From contig JAYKKR010000008.1 in the NCBI GenBank assembly GCA_036971615.1, forward strand, positions 1,426,001 through 1,490,000: 64,000 nt of DNA, read 5' to 3'. The DNA is from Amyloporia xantha (taxonomy: Eukaryota; Basidiomycota; Agaricomycetes; Polyporales; Adustoporiaceae). The translations under genes were made by a program, and so were the position numbers. Position 1 is the stretch's first letter. Each line of letters starts with the position of its first letter. The notes beneath the pieces are model-generated. The model was given only the letters and a program-made list of their open reading frames with translations, was not told the DNA's origin and did not search any database. Below, piece by piece: positions 45,399 through 57,225 of the stretch.

Positions 45399-47198
45399 CT
45401 ATTGTTCATCCTCGTAAATTCTCTTCCTAAATTCCTCCACTCTGCCGCCCCAGCCACCTCCAAACCTCCCTTCGAGCTTTTCCCATACCTTGCGAAGCCG
45501 CGCATTCCCATCTTGGTTCCATGTATCGAAGGCTACGAGTATCCAATAGATTGTTCTTTCACTGGGCTTCGCGTCGTGGGGCGATTTCATAAAGCTATCG
45601 AAAAGCGCCTCCAGATTGAGCAGTGTCCAAGGAGAAGACGCGACTCGGTTAGTCATCGGCCCAGCAGACAAGAGCCTCCGCGCCACCTTCCCATGGCGGG
45701 CAAAACCAAGGAAGATTGCTCGAAAGGCTGGAAGGGTAGGCAACCCTTCTGTGCCAGAAGGGTTGTTCGGGGTATCTCTGCGGTATAAAAACACCGATGA
45801 CCTGTCCATTTTCATCATGTCCATGAACACAGTGAGGCATTTGACCAAATCTCCATGGTATGCGTAGCACTGGATGAGGGTATAATATGTGATTGCGTCC
45901 GGTTTGAGGTCCGTAGGGATCGTCAACCCTTCACTAGCGGCAAGCTGTCTGACCGCGATTTTGATTTCTTGCTCTTCCATCTCGTCTCCAGGCATCAAAC
46001 GATACCGCAGAATGCGATAGATGAGCATGGCGACATCAACGCGCCCGTTCCGCGCGTATGCCCACACGCAGGCGTTGATACCGTCCAGACCCAGCTCGAA
46101 ACCTTGCTCCCTCATTTTCAGAAGAGTTGCGCGTACACCCATTAGGTCGTCCTTGCGAGTGAAAAAACGAAGGAGAACGAGGTGCACCATGCGATTCTTC
46201 GGTAGTTTCGATCCTTCAAGGATGTTGGTGGCATGACGCACAGTAGCAATGTCTAGCGTACGGCCCGCGATATTGAGAAGGGTCGTGTAGGTGACAATAT
46301 CCGGATTTACTACGTGACGGCCACTGGGAGATCCTTGGACGGAGGAAACGCCTTCACCGCGATACAAAGAGGCGCCTGGGCTTCTTTGAGCAATCATGTC
46401 ATGATACACATCTAATGCCGCTTGGAAGTCTTCCAATCTCGTCTTCCGCCAACCTTTGCCAGCCATGTCAATTAGCGCGTTCCATTCCCATAAGTGTATG
46501 GTCCCGCCTGTCTTGTGAAGAGTAGCGAGCACGGACAAAAGGCGCAAGAGGAGCAGACGAGTGCGGGGTCGGGTAGAAGTCAATAGGCGTGTCAGGCGAT
46601 GTAGATGGGAGTACTTGATTGGAGGAAGATCAGAGCAATGGGGGTGCAGAGTGATGAGTTCTTGGTACGCGTCCCAAGCTTCCGTCACAGAAGTGGTGGA
46701 GGCCATGACGTTCTCCAAGTGCTTGCGCCTGCCATTTCCCAGATACGGTGGCGTATCCGTGTCCTCCAATTGAGACGCCATGGATCCCTGCGCTTGATAT
46801 TCTGGCGAGGAGACGAGGCTGCCAGACGAAGGTTCGTTTTGCGACCAGAGGGCCCAGTCAAGGCTCGTTTTGGGCTTGATGCTCGCTTGCATGTCGACCG
46901 ACTGTGCCAAATTAGCAGCTTTCGCTCCTCCCTTCTCAATCTGAAGCGGAGGGATGACAGCACGTCGTCTTCCTCTACTGGACTCGGGCACTGCGGGAGT
47001 TGAATTGACGTGTCCTGAGCGGGCGCTACGCAAGTCATTACGCAGATTCGGATCCTCATGTGAATTGGTATAGTGAGGTTCGCCAGTTTCCGACGCCTTG
47101 CGAGCCGCTTTGGATAGAAACCGATGGAGACGGAAGGATGGGATACGCGACGTGTCATGATAACGTAGGGGGCCCAGAGAGGACACTCTCAGCATCAA
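45399..47198 (-). CDS. Mitochondrial pentatricopeptide repeat protein
   Basis: A single intronless exon of 599 residues. The N terminus (MMLRVSSLGPLRYHDTSRIP and on to a RFLSKAARKA segment) is Arg/Ser-rich with few acids, fitting a mitochondrial presequence. About 150 polar residues follow, then helical repeats with PPR signatures: PDIVTYTTLLNIAGRTLDIA, PDAITYYTLIQCYAYHGDLV and a degenerate copy around ELGLDGINACVWAYARNGRV. The C terminus is a basic helix (GRVEEFRKRIYEDE). It is probably an organelle RNA-binding factor; the RNA target is unknown. Lack of introns is common among PPR genes. Confidence 0.85.
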   Translation of the reverse strand: MMLRVSSLGPLRYHDTSRIPSFRLHRFLSKAARKASETGEPHYTNSHEDPNLRNDLRSARSGHVNSTPAVPESSRGRRRAVIPPLQIEKGGAKAANLAQSVDMQASIKPKTSLDWALWSQNEPSSGSLVSSPEYQAQGSMASQLEDTDTPPYLGNGRRKHLENVMASTTSVTEAWDAYQELITLHPHCSDLPPIKYSHLHRLTRLLTSTRPRTRLLLLRLLSVLATLHKTGGTIHLWEWNALIDMAGKGWRKTRLEDFQAALDVYHDMIAQRSPGASLYRGEGVSSVQGSPSGRHVVNPDIVTYTTLLNIAGRTLDIATVRHATNILEGSKLPKNRMVHLVLLRFFTRKDDLMGVRATLLKMREQGFELGLDGINACVWAYARNGRVDVAMLIYRILRYRLMPGDEMEEQEIKIAVRQLAASEGLTIPTDLKPDAITYYTLIQCYAYHGDLVKCLTVFMDMMKMDRSSVFLYRRDTPNNPSGTEGLPTLPAFRAIFLGFARHGKVARRLLSAGPMTNRVASSPWTLLNLEALFDSFMKSPHDAKPSERTIYWILVAFDTWNQDGNARLRKVWEKLEGRFGGGWGGRVEEFRKRIYEDEQ

Positions 47199-47650
47199 TG
47201 GACTATGCAGTCATCCTGTGTCAATGGTCAGAACCTGGATGCACCTGGACCGCATGCCACGAAGTCCGACATACCGCGACGCGATGAGCACGACCACTGC
47301 CAGAACTTGAGAGGGACACTGTTAGAGCAACACGGCCACCGCAAACAGAGAGAGGGCAAGTGGATGACCCAAACGACCTGGTGCAGTGTGTATGTGGCAG
47401 CTAGGTCGTGGTCGACAACAGAAAAAGTCGCCGATGAGTTATGATCAGGCGCTCGTGCCCGTATTGGCAAGCGCCCCCGACATTGGCTTGAGTGAGTCTT
47501 CCACTATTATTCGTGCTCACTGGAGTTCGTGTGTTTCACCTCAATCGGATAACTCAACACAAGGACATGAATGGCATTGGGCAATACAAAACATAGCATA
47601 TGAACGTAGTACGACAAAGAAGCGTGTAAGGGAATACATAGTGCAGTAAA
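47199..47650. other. Intergenic region, PPR promoter and uL3 3' UTR
   Basis: About 450 bp between the uL3 stop and the PPR start, both on the minus strand. No gene is supported here. Confidence 0.45.
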
Positions 47651-49145
47651 TCACGCCCGAGCCTTGAGCGTTCCCAAGAACGCAGCCTTTTCTTCGAATG
47701 TTTGGAATGCACCGTGCTAGATGGATGGACAGATGAGCCAAATGTGCATAAATTCAGGCATGTTTGGGAACGTACACCAAACTTCGACGAAGTGTCGATG
47801 AACTTGAGCTGCACTTTCTCGAGATCCCGGCGAGACGTGTGTACCATCAGCGACTTACGGATGGTGACGACACGCTTCTTCGTTCCCGGGATAGAGCCCT
47901 TCAACATGAGGAAGTCGTTCTTGACGATACCGTAGTGAGGGAAGCCACCCATTGGCGTAATCGGCTTCTTCGTAATATCATGCTCAGTTGAAGCATTCCC
48001 TGCATCTTCACCAGAACCGATACGGTAGATCTTCTTGTTGAGCTCCGTACGGTGATGGTAGCCGTCTGTATAATTCATCACATTTGAACAAGGCGTCGGA
48101 AAAACGAGCAGTGAAATACCTACTTTGACCAGCACGAGCAACCGAGAACATGACCTTGGAAGGATGCCAGGCACCGATACATGCCACCTTGCGCAGACCC
48201 TTGTGCGTCTTTCGGGGCAGCTTCTTGGTACCCCACCTGTGAGTGACACCCTCGAAACCGTGCCCCTTCGTCACAGCAATAACATCTATGACCTCATCCT
48301 GCTCGAAGACGGTGCCGACCTCCACAGGCTTCTCGAACAAACCATGCGCAAACTCGACCTTGTCTGCGATGGATCCACCGTTGACCTGAATCTCCATGAG
48401 ATGTGCCTTCTTCTGACTGAGGCCGGTCTTGCGAATCTGCGTGTGTGCGAGAACCCGGACAACCGTGCAATATTTGCGAATGCGCTCAAGCTCGCGAGCA
48501 ATCGACTTGCCACTGTCTTCAGAGTGCTTCTTTGCGTAGCGAGTGAAGGCCTTCTTCTTTGAGCGGTACCAGTTCTTGTAGAAGCGACGCTTGAGCTCAT
48601 CGGACAGGTGAGAAGCCCAGACGGTGGTGAGGGTACGGAGACCACGAGGTGTCTCGACATATCCAACAACACCAACCACCATCATTGGTGGCGTCTCCAC
48701 GACAGTGACGGCCTCGACTACTTCCCTCTTGTGCATTTCTATGCTTGCGGTAAGTCGTCAATCTCGACACAAGTGATAATATTACATACTCGATCCGGGG
48801 CGGTCAAGATCACGGACGACATGGGTCATACCAGCCTTGTAACCCATGATCGCTGTTAAATGGACGGGCTTCTTGGGGTCATCCTATCTCGCAAACATTT
48901 GTATTCCAACTCCAGCGCGACAGTAGTATGATAAACGTACCTTAGGGAAGGCCTTGACCTTTCCACGGTGACGCGCAGCTCGCTTGCGGGGCAGGAATCC
49001 AAGGGAGCCATGGCGGGGAGCTTCGTACTGGTTCCAAGGTCAGAACGAATGTCACTATGGGTTCACAATTGGCTACACACCTTACGGTGACTAGACCAGC
49101 ACGTCAGTAATTATTGAGAAGACATACGTCCTGCACTCACCTCAT
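47651..49145 (-). CDS. RPL3: 60S ribosomal protein uL3
   Basis: Seven exons (49145-49141, 49090-49081, 49027-48941, 48883-48790, 48738-48124, 48065-47776, 47716-47651) join in phase to 388 residues, normal for uL3. The first coding exon has five bases (ATG plus AG) and the second is a 10-nt microexon, together coding the MSHRK start. Signatures: [79 protein letters not shown] and the [18 protein letters not shown] block containing the conserved tryptophan-finger-type region. uL3 shapes the peptidyl-transferase centre. The start codon faces that of MRC1 across 316 bp. Confidence 0.97.
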
Positions 49146-49333
49146 TTTGAGGGGGGGGTCTTGACGGTCGTTGAGGGCGTGCGCCTAATTGATGGAGTGT
49201 ACGGACCAAATTGTTGCTGGTGGCGGTGGCTGGAATGAACTGTACAGTTCCAATGAGGTCCTCAATCTCAGGACCCCGGAGGTAAGATCGGAGGACTCCG
49301 AAGACAAAGCGGTGGTTCCCGGTGTTTCCAAAA

Positions 49334-49370
49334 ACGCGTGTGGTCACAGACAGTCACACAAGTGACGCGT
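49334..49370. promoter_or_regulatory. Two MluI cell-cycle boxes in the RPL3/MRC1 divergent promoter
   Basis: ACGCGT occurs at 49334-49339 and 49365-49370, about 90-130 bp upstream of the MRC1 start codon and 190-225 bp from the RPL3 start. MRC1 is the likelier MBF target, as a replication-checkpoint gene. Confidence 0.6.
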
Positions 49371-49461
49371 TGAGTCGTAGAGTACCAGTGACGCCCTCGC
49401 TGAACGCAACATCTTACACACAGGTCCTGCCTGCGACACCCCAAGGATCTCAATCTGGAAA

Positions 49462-52400
49462 ATGGAGTTGACTCCGGACTCAATCTCCGGCACTGTCAGC
49501 TCTATGCCACTCTCTCCCCAGTCATCTCCCGTGATCAAGCGCAGCGCGGTGACCTATGGTCGTCGCAGAGAGCATGTGTCTGACGCGGATACATCTACAT
49601 CTACGGTATTGTCTACTCTTTCATCACGCGCCGGCTCGCATGTCATATCGTCTCCGAGTATTGGTGATGAAGTTCCCGCAAGTTCTGATGAGTATGACGC
49701 GTTGGACTCGTCTGTCTTACGCAGTGGTGGTGAAGATGTCAGCGACCAGGACGAGGACGATGGCTCTTCGTTTGTATTCCCATGGCGGAAAGACCTTCAA
49801 AATCTTGACTACGACTATGAAGCGAAGGCACCTGACTCTGGCGCCAGGGATGCGCCATTCAATGCTGAAGGCGGAGGCAGGACAGGCCGCCCTCCATCGC
49901 AATCTGACAAACATGAATTTATGCTCCAAGCCGAAGGGCATGGGAGAACGTCAAGAAAAGACGAGAACCAGGGCCCGCTTCCCAGTTTGATTGACTTCAC
50001 GCAGTCAGCAAACCACAGTGCCTCTCGCTCGCCGTCGCCCGTCGTTCGTCGTCGCCGCAACAGACCCGCTGCACCATTAAACGATTCAGACGATGAATTC
50101 AGTGCTTCTCCTTTGAAGTTACAGCATCGCGCCACACGGAGCTCTCTATCATCTCCAGGTCTCGCATCCCTGGAAACATCTCCTGATCGAGGTCAAGACA
50201 AAGGAAAGCAGAGAGCTGTTGAGGCTTGGGAGGCGAGCGATGAACAATCTGAGGCTGTAGAAGATGTTTCTCAGAGAAAATCGAATCGGAAACGACCGAG
50301 TGGGAAGCCCAAAGAGAAACGCACTAAGGTCAGTTTTGAAGGCACTTATCATTGTTGGTCGCAATGATAGATCTCAAGTCGTGTAGGCTCCAACAAGAAA
50401 GGAACGCGAAGAAACCCAGAAAGCGACCGCACGAATTGTGGCTGATCGTCCAGTTTCCATTCCTCGCGTGCAAATGAAACAGATGCCTATCACTCAGCTC
50501 TTCCAAAAGCTTGAGTATGTTCTCATCTTACGCCCCTTGGTGGAAAAGCGACATTACTGATTTATTTCAAGGCGAGTAGTGAACTCGGCAGATGAACGTG
50601 TTATGTTAAGATCTGAAGGCTCGATTTCGGATCCTATTCAACCGTTTTCCTCTTCGCCTGCTATGGATCAGTTAGGATCTCGCCGTGAAGCTCGGAGCAT
50701 GGCTCCTTCGTCTTCCACTTTGACAGCTCTTGTCCGCTCCCCCGAAACACACGTGGTTGATTCATTTGTCCCTAACGGCCTCCTTGGACCTGGGCCTTCA
50801 GAAACAAATCCTTTCTATGGAAGCGACTCCAGCGAGGATGAAATGCCAGATATTGGTGCGCTCCTCGAAGAGGATGCGGCGAAGCGGACAGATAAAGAGA
50901 AATGGACCAACCTGACAGAGCTGAAACTACAGCTCTTGGAGAAACAGCAGATCGACCAGTTAAATGCCTCAGATGATGACGACGACTGTGAGCTTGTGAT
51001 TGTTCATGGAGATATGCAACTCGTGGCAAAGGAGGAGGCCCAGGCGAGAAGAGCGATGGAAGCTCAAGGTCTCAAGCATTCTGTGGGGCGACAGAACCAA
51101 ATTGCCCTCGCAGGCCGTCACGTTCGACTTTCTGGAACACGGCAGCTAACCAAAGCCAACGAGCTTCTGCCCAGGGGAAGGGAACTAGACTTATTGAAGG
51201 CGGCAGCGGGATCCACATTCGGACGACAGGCGCAGGAGACGAGAGACCACCCTGCGATCCAAGTGAATAAGCATCACTTGAACAAATACCTCCTCCGAAA
51301 TGCACAGCAACAAGCTGAGGAAGCTACCAGGCTCAAGGAAGAGGAGTGGGTGCGGCGGGGAGGTCGAATCAAAGGCAGGTCGGGTGACGACGGACAAATG
51401 GAAAATGCGAAGAGCGCACTGCTTGCTGTCGTTCATAAGGGCCTTTCCATGAAGCAAGGACCAGATGAAGATTCTGCACAAGACGACGGCGACGAGGAAG
51501 ATGATCCAGATTACGAGGATAGTGGGGATGAGAATAAGCCTACAGATCCAAGAGGAAGAGCACGGTGACCAGTCCCCTGGACCAGAGGCTGTTCGGATTC
51601 TCGAGGACAGAGAAACAGAGGTCCACGAGGACAACGAGGACGAAGGATCTAGTTTGGTTGTTTATCGTCAACGAGGACGATCACGCCGACCATTCGCGAC
51701 TGTTCATTCGGATGAAGACGAGGAAAGTGATATCCCTGCATCGTCCTTGCGCGGAAGGATGCTTGCCCCTGATAGCTCATTTGCGTTATCTTCTGCCATC
51801 TCCAACCCCCACCAGGGCGCATTAAATCATCGCGCCTCAACATCGTCATTCGAGGACCATACCGATAACGGCACAGACAAGGAGAACGATTCTCGGTTGA
51901 TGTACGACAGAAGTGAAGACAAGGAGAATACTGCTGTTGCCAATCAATTTTCCTTGCGACTTGAAGGGATATCAGCGCGGACTAGCGGATTATTTGGACA
52001 AGGCTTAAGAGAGAGATCGCCTCTTACCTCAAATGGGGAAACCGACGATTTAAACATAGGAGATCCACCACTAGAGGGCCATAGGACGCCGCTCGGTGAA
52101 CTTCCGAGAGACGACGATGATGGAGACGACCCATTCGCCTTAGGGAGTGAATCCCGTCTCCCGGCCCGTCGATTACTTTTCGCATCTGACGTCGAGAAAT
52201 CCGTGGGTTTACCACATAAGAATACCGGGAACTCAGCTGGAGATGGGGATGAGCAGGATGCATCCACATCGTTGAGATCTCCCGATGCTTTGAAAGCTGG
52301 CTTCTCCCAGTTCTTTGGATCGAATGTGACTCGCAAGGAAGCGTCGCCTATGGTACCCAAAGCACTGCAAGCGGGGGGCCTGTCACAGTTCTGGACCCAG

Positions 52401-54312
52401 CAGACGGTATGTCTGAATCCACGCAAAGTTTTCTTCCACTTACGTGATATGCATGCAGACAGTAGCTGGTTTCGATCAGCTGAGAGGAGCGAGAAACGAG
52501 GAACTTTCACTGACCCTCGACGCTGGGCTTCAGCCTGCGCTCGACATCAGTCAAGGCCTTCGTCGGAAAGCGGATGAGATATTCGAGAAAGAGCAGCAGT
52601 ACCTGGCGGAGGACTTCGCCCGCAAGCCCGAGTCGAAGCCGCAGCTCTATGTCAATGCGCATGGGTGCGATTTGTCGTGATTTGCTCTTCGATAATTGCG
52701 TGCTGACAAGTCTTGCACCTGTACAGGTTTCTCACTCAGACAGTGCCGGAAATGGGTCTGCCTGGGTCGTCTCGATCGTCATCGCCGACACAGGTTGTCT
52801 CTCCCTTCAAAGACAAGGACGTCATGATTCCAGGATCAACAGCTAGACAACCCCTTGCTCCTATCGATTCGGATATGGAGATTGATTTGGACGATGAGCG
52901 ACCCATGAGGCGTCTGAAGAAGCGCCGGCTTTCACCCGTGTCGGTAAACAATGTCAACAATCGTGGCGGTTCGCCCAGTCCCGTGAAGCCAAGAAACGCC
53001 TTTGAGGTGTTAAGACAAGCACCGCAATTCCAATACAAGCCATCCTCCAAGTCAGGCAAGAAGCTGCACAAGTCCGAGTTCATCGAAGGAGAGGCAGAGG
53101 AATCCGACGACGATAATCTAGTGGGATTCGGCTTGCGCAAGAAAAAGGACGAAGAGGAGAGCGACGACGATGAAAGTCAAGACCAGACGCTTGCTGAATT
53201 GGTGGATGACTCGACGATGGACGCGAAGACGTTGGCGGAAGAAGCTGTGCTAGAGAAAGTCAGGTAAACTTACTGGTATACCTTTCATTTGCAGAAGAGC
53301 TTGCTCAATTAGCATGGCTATATAACAGAGAACATCAAGAGATAGATGACCAACGCGACGAGAGGCTAGCAAAGGAAATCGCTGATGGCAAACACAGGGT
53401 GAAGAGGCGTGATCATGGTCTTGGCTACGAGGATAGCGAATCCGACGATGACGACGAGGATGCAAAGATGCGCAGGAGGAAAATGCTAAAGAAGCGTAAA
53501 ATCGACGGTGATAGTCTCGAGCAGCTAGGTGCGCAAGAAACACAGTGATTAACGGGCACTTGACTCACGTTGGTCCAGCTAATGATCCTAGGACGCGCGC
53601 ATTTGTTGAAGCATATCATGCTGATATCGTGGACGGTGATGACTTTGCTCATCTACAGCAAGATGAGATGACATTAGTCGATGAGAATGAGCAGGATGCC
53701 GAAGATGAGCCCGAGATGGAGTACGTCTCGACGACGGAACTGACCCGACAGCTCCGCGAAGCCGCACAAGAAAAGGTAAGCACTGCTAATGCACTTTATC
53801 GTTGGGCAGCATCGTGTGACTAATGTGCGAAAAGTCGCATCAACCGTTCAATCCTCTCGATATCTCATGGTTGGACCACGACGACGTCGACAACGATGAA
53901 GTCCTTCCCGTTAAGGAAGTTCAAACGAGGCTAAAGCCGCTAGGTCTTCGTCGTCCGGCAGATTGGGATACAACCCTGGAAGTAAGTCACACAGCTATTT
54001 TAGCCGTACATTCCGCTGAACCGACTTGATGGTGAACAGGCTAGCCGGCCTGCGGGGGAAGATGAAAAGGACCGCGCTCGCATGCAGAACTGGGCCAAAG
54101 GTGAATCCCGTACTTCCGGCGCTGGACGCTCGATAGGCATATCTGCTGTGACGGGCGGAGGCAAACGGAAAGCCGGTGGTGGAAGTATCAGTGCGAGAGG
54201 ACAGCGTCCGACCAGAGGGTCTCAGGCAGCGACAAGGTCTTCAGCGAAAGTGACTAAGACAAGCAGTGCGCTGTCGGCGGTGTCTACCAGTAAACGCAAC
54301 AAGTTCCAGTAG
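49462..54312 (+). CDS. MRC1: Replication checkpoint mediator Mrc1/Claspin
   Basis: A large gene with several introns; the first exons are 49462-50328 and 50387-50514, and the third begins at 50572. The N terminus is disordered and rich in Ser, Asp and SQ/TQ-type sites. RKEREETQKATARIVADRPV and KQMPITQLFQKLE match the Mrc1 helix-rich block, and SDSSEDEMPDIGALLEED is an acidic motif of the family. Near 53075-53120, KSEFIEGEAEESDDDNL is the hallmark Mrc1/Claspin acidic motif. Mrc1 travels with the replisome, couples helicase to polymerase epsilon and, when phosphorylated, activates the checkpoint kinase. Near 51545-51560 the frame changes by one base (from ENKPTDP to EEEHGDQSPGPEAV) without a good short intron. 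This is a likely indel, or an intron of about 118 bp starting near 51433. Confidence 0.88.
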
Positions 54313-55560
54313 AGACTCAGGATTCGCAACATTATGACGTCGGACTGGTTGGGACATTTTTACTAGATCTCTGTCGCTTTGTATGCAACGCACAAACCAT
54401 GTACTTTACCATGTCTGTCACCTACTTGCTATGTGTATGTCTTGCAATATGATTATTGGCGTGTTTCTTTGATGGCTTGTCCGTGTCGCCATATTGCCAG
54501 GTCCGCGGAAAGTTTGAAGCAAATCACAAAATACAGTTGGAACTGGAAGGTATTCTACTACACCCTGGGTATCAAAGAAATTGGGCTCTCCCAACCAACT
54601 AGAAAGTTCCGAAAATTAGTAGTTCTGTTTTCCCCGTGCCCGACCCCATCGCATCCAAGCAACGTCGCGACTAGATCGCAGAGTAGGAATAGTGTAAGTG
54701 AAGGCCGCCTGACGGGCTCGGCTGACGTTGCATCGTCTCTTCATTTTGTCTTGGTTCATCTGAATGCACTGCGGGTCAGCATCGTCAACTTGCACTGAGA
54801 AGTGAAGAACCGGTGTCGTACTTTATGTCTCAACATGATCAGTTTGGCCATACACGCTGGTGGTCCCGTTTCACGAAAAGGAGATCCTAATGACAGCTAA
54901 TTTGCACGCGACCTCATTAGACGAGGGTTGAAACAACGCACGTGCGGCGACCAAAGCAAGTCCTGCTTCATGTGCATCCAGCAACTCGTCCCCACCCGTG
55001 ATTGACATCCATACTGACGGGAAGAGCACGCAGCATAGCATGAGAGAGCCGAAGAGAGACAAGAGGAACATGAAAAGCATATTGGTCGACGAGCGAGAGC
55101 CCTGACGGCTTCTATGAGCGACAGGCCTAATGAGAGCAGGGCTACTGTCGCATTGAACGAGCCCAGGTCAAAGGAGCGGGACCAGGGAACAAGTTGGGAA
55201 AGAACGCGAAATGGTATAAAACTGTGACCCCCGTTGGTTCGCGTAACCGGGCGTCTATTCTGCCGTCGCGGGAAACGCGCTTGGCCAACAGATTTCTGCA
55301 TAGAAGCCTTCGTTCATCACTCTCATCGCGCTTCCAGCTCACATGTAACAGTCCTTTCCCCTGGCATAGGGACGCGATGAGCGTACCCGGCGCGAGACCT
55401 CTACGTGGTCCAGGGGACTAGTACCCTCACTCGAGGGGAAGCTAACGAGCGCGACTGGAATGGGAGAGGGAGACCAGGGCCTACGACGTACGTCCCTGAC
55501 TCTATGATGACACCGTAACGCTACTCCTCATAGCCCCTGGGTCGACCGGGCAATGACCAA
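54313..55560. other. Gene-poor transition into accessory region
   Basis: About 1.2 kb. A minus-strand frame within 54871-55080 encodes a hydrophobic stretch (MLFMFLLSLFGSLMLCCVLF) that could be part of a decayed membrane protein, but no complete model emerges. A TATAAA on the plus strand near 55215 has no gene to serve. Confidence 0.45.
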
Positions 55561-56310
55561 CCCAACGGCGTGCACTGTGCACGTCGAGGACAACGGACCA
55601 GCCCGACGACCGACCCCCCTCTCCACCGGGCCCACCAGCCCTCACCTGAACCCACCCAACCCGACTGCACCCTCCAATCCCACCGACACTTGACTCCGAT
55701 CCAGACCGCCCGACACCTCACCGACCCCCACACTCGAGACAACAGAGATCGCAACGAACACCCTCAGCACCACCGGCGGAGAACTGTAGATCCGCCCTAG
55801 ACCGCTAGATGCCCCGCCCGCCCGCTCGCACCCCCGAGATAACCTGACTACCCGTCACTGACTCGCCCGCCCTCTCCTCCCCTGACTGGGTCTACCAAAA
55901 CCCGGCAGGATGCATACTGCACACCCTTGACCTCCGTATGACCATGTACACCAAGCTGTATACCCTACCGTATGACGCCCCAATATATGCCGATTTGACC
56001 ACAGCACTTGTCAAAGCTATGAGACGCTGGAGAACCATGACACCTGCAATGCTAGCTGCATCAATCCAGCCCTCCATGAGAACAATACCCCCCGCCTGAC
56101 AGACACCAACTAAGCGAACCAATCCTTGCCCCCGCCACTCTCCAGGCTGTCAAAACTGATGGCGTCTCCCGGCTCTGAAGTGACAGACCGGCCTGGCCAA
56201 CCTGCGAACTGAATTGAACGAAGCGTCTATAGCCCCACATACACAATGGGCTCTGCCATTAAAAGCGCACTCGACAACCAAGCTATGGTGATAAACCCAC
56301 ACACACAAGG

Positions 56311-57225
56311 ATGCCCCCCTCGTCGGCAGCCTCCCCGACAATCCCACTCAGCCGCCTATACCCAACTTCCTCGCGAAATCCTAACCCTAACACCCCACGC
56401 CCATCCTGCGACAGCTCCCCACCCTGCTCCCCAACCCCCCTCTCCCTGCTGCCCCCTGACCACTTCAAGGACCTCTTCTACCGCCCACCTACCCCCCACA
56501 CGCACTGCCAAGACACGGCCAGCACCAACGACGGATCCTCCGTCGACCCCCCTCTAGACCCCACCCTCCCCCGTGCCCTGACCAAGCCTGTGGATGCTCT
56601 CCAGGTCGTCCCCGACGACCTCTTCCACAGACCACCAGCCCCGGTGACGACTCTGCCCACCAACACCACCCCCAAGACCTCGAGCACGACCTACCCGCCC
56701 TCCTACGAGACGAACTGCACGCCCGTGATCCTGATCGGTCCGTGCCAACCCACCGAAGGATGGGTCGACGGGCCGGACGACTACCCAGCATCCACACCAG
56801 AGACAATCGAACCACAGGATGACATCGTGAGAGTTAAAGTCCTCAGCGCGCGGCTCCACTCGTCCCCGACCACCCCGTGGTACACCGTAGGCGCCCCGAC
56901 GTCAGCTATCAAAACAGGCGCTCACCTCAGAATTGGCCACATCGACACGGTGACGACGGCGATAGCGAGGCAGACGAGAGGATGGGTAATCTTCAAGCTG
57001 ACCGAGACGACCATCCCGATCAAGCACTACCTGGCGGTGCCGAGGAAATGGGTGTCTCTGGCCCCCCTCGAGTTCCTATGGTACGCCATCCAGTACCTGT
57101 GGCTCCATGACGACAAACCTCAGGGACCAGGAGGAATGTACGTACACCCAAACATCCCTGTCCAAAACACCGAGTCTAAAAAAGCCCTTCTAGCTGACAC
57201 CGGGCGTCGGACGCGGAGGCGTTGA
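56311..57225 (+). CDS. Unrecognised 304-residue protein in the C-rich block
   Basis: A single open frame. The first roughly 140 residues are Pro/Ser/Thr-rich and likely disordered. Two similar short segments (HFKDLFYRPPTPHT and VPDDLFHRPPAPVT, about 70 residues apart) look like an internal repeat. The second half looks folded: IVRVKVLSARLHSSPTTPWY, GAHLRIGHIDTVTTAIARQT, RGWVIFKLTETTIPIKHYLA and LEFLWYAIQYLWLHDDKP, ending in an Arg-rich tail (GRRTRRR). I recognise no family. The frame runs the same way as the gene downstream, about 450 bp ahead of it. The C-rich bias of the strand could by itself keep a frame open, so the start codon is uncertain and coding status is moderate. Confidence 0.45.
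   Translation: MPPSSAASPTIPLSRLYPTSSRNPNPNTPRPSCDSSPPCSPTPLSLLPPDHFKDLFYRPPTPHTHCQDTASTNDGSSVDPPLDPTLPRALTKPVDALQVVPDDLFHRPPAPVTTLPTNTTPKTSSTTYPPSYETNCTPVILIGPCQPTEGWVDGPDDYPASTPETIEPQDDIVRVKVLSARLHSSPTTPWYTVGAPTSAIKTGAHLRIGHIDTVTTAIARQTRGWVIFKLTETTIPIKHYLAVPRKWVSLAPLEFLWYAIQYLWLHDDKPQGPGGMYVHPNIPVQNTESKKALLADTGRRTRRR

Noticed and set aside
48125..48562. 145-codon plus-strand frame
   Set aside because: Antisense of RPL3 exon 5.
51944..52510. 188-codon minus-strand frame
   Set aside because: Antisense of the acidic/Ser-rich MRC1 exon.
54897..55301. 134-codon minus-strand frame with Cys/Ser-rich segment
   Set aside because: Overlaps a hydrophobic frame in another phase; neither could be built into a gene.
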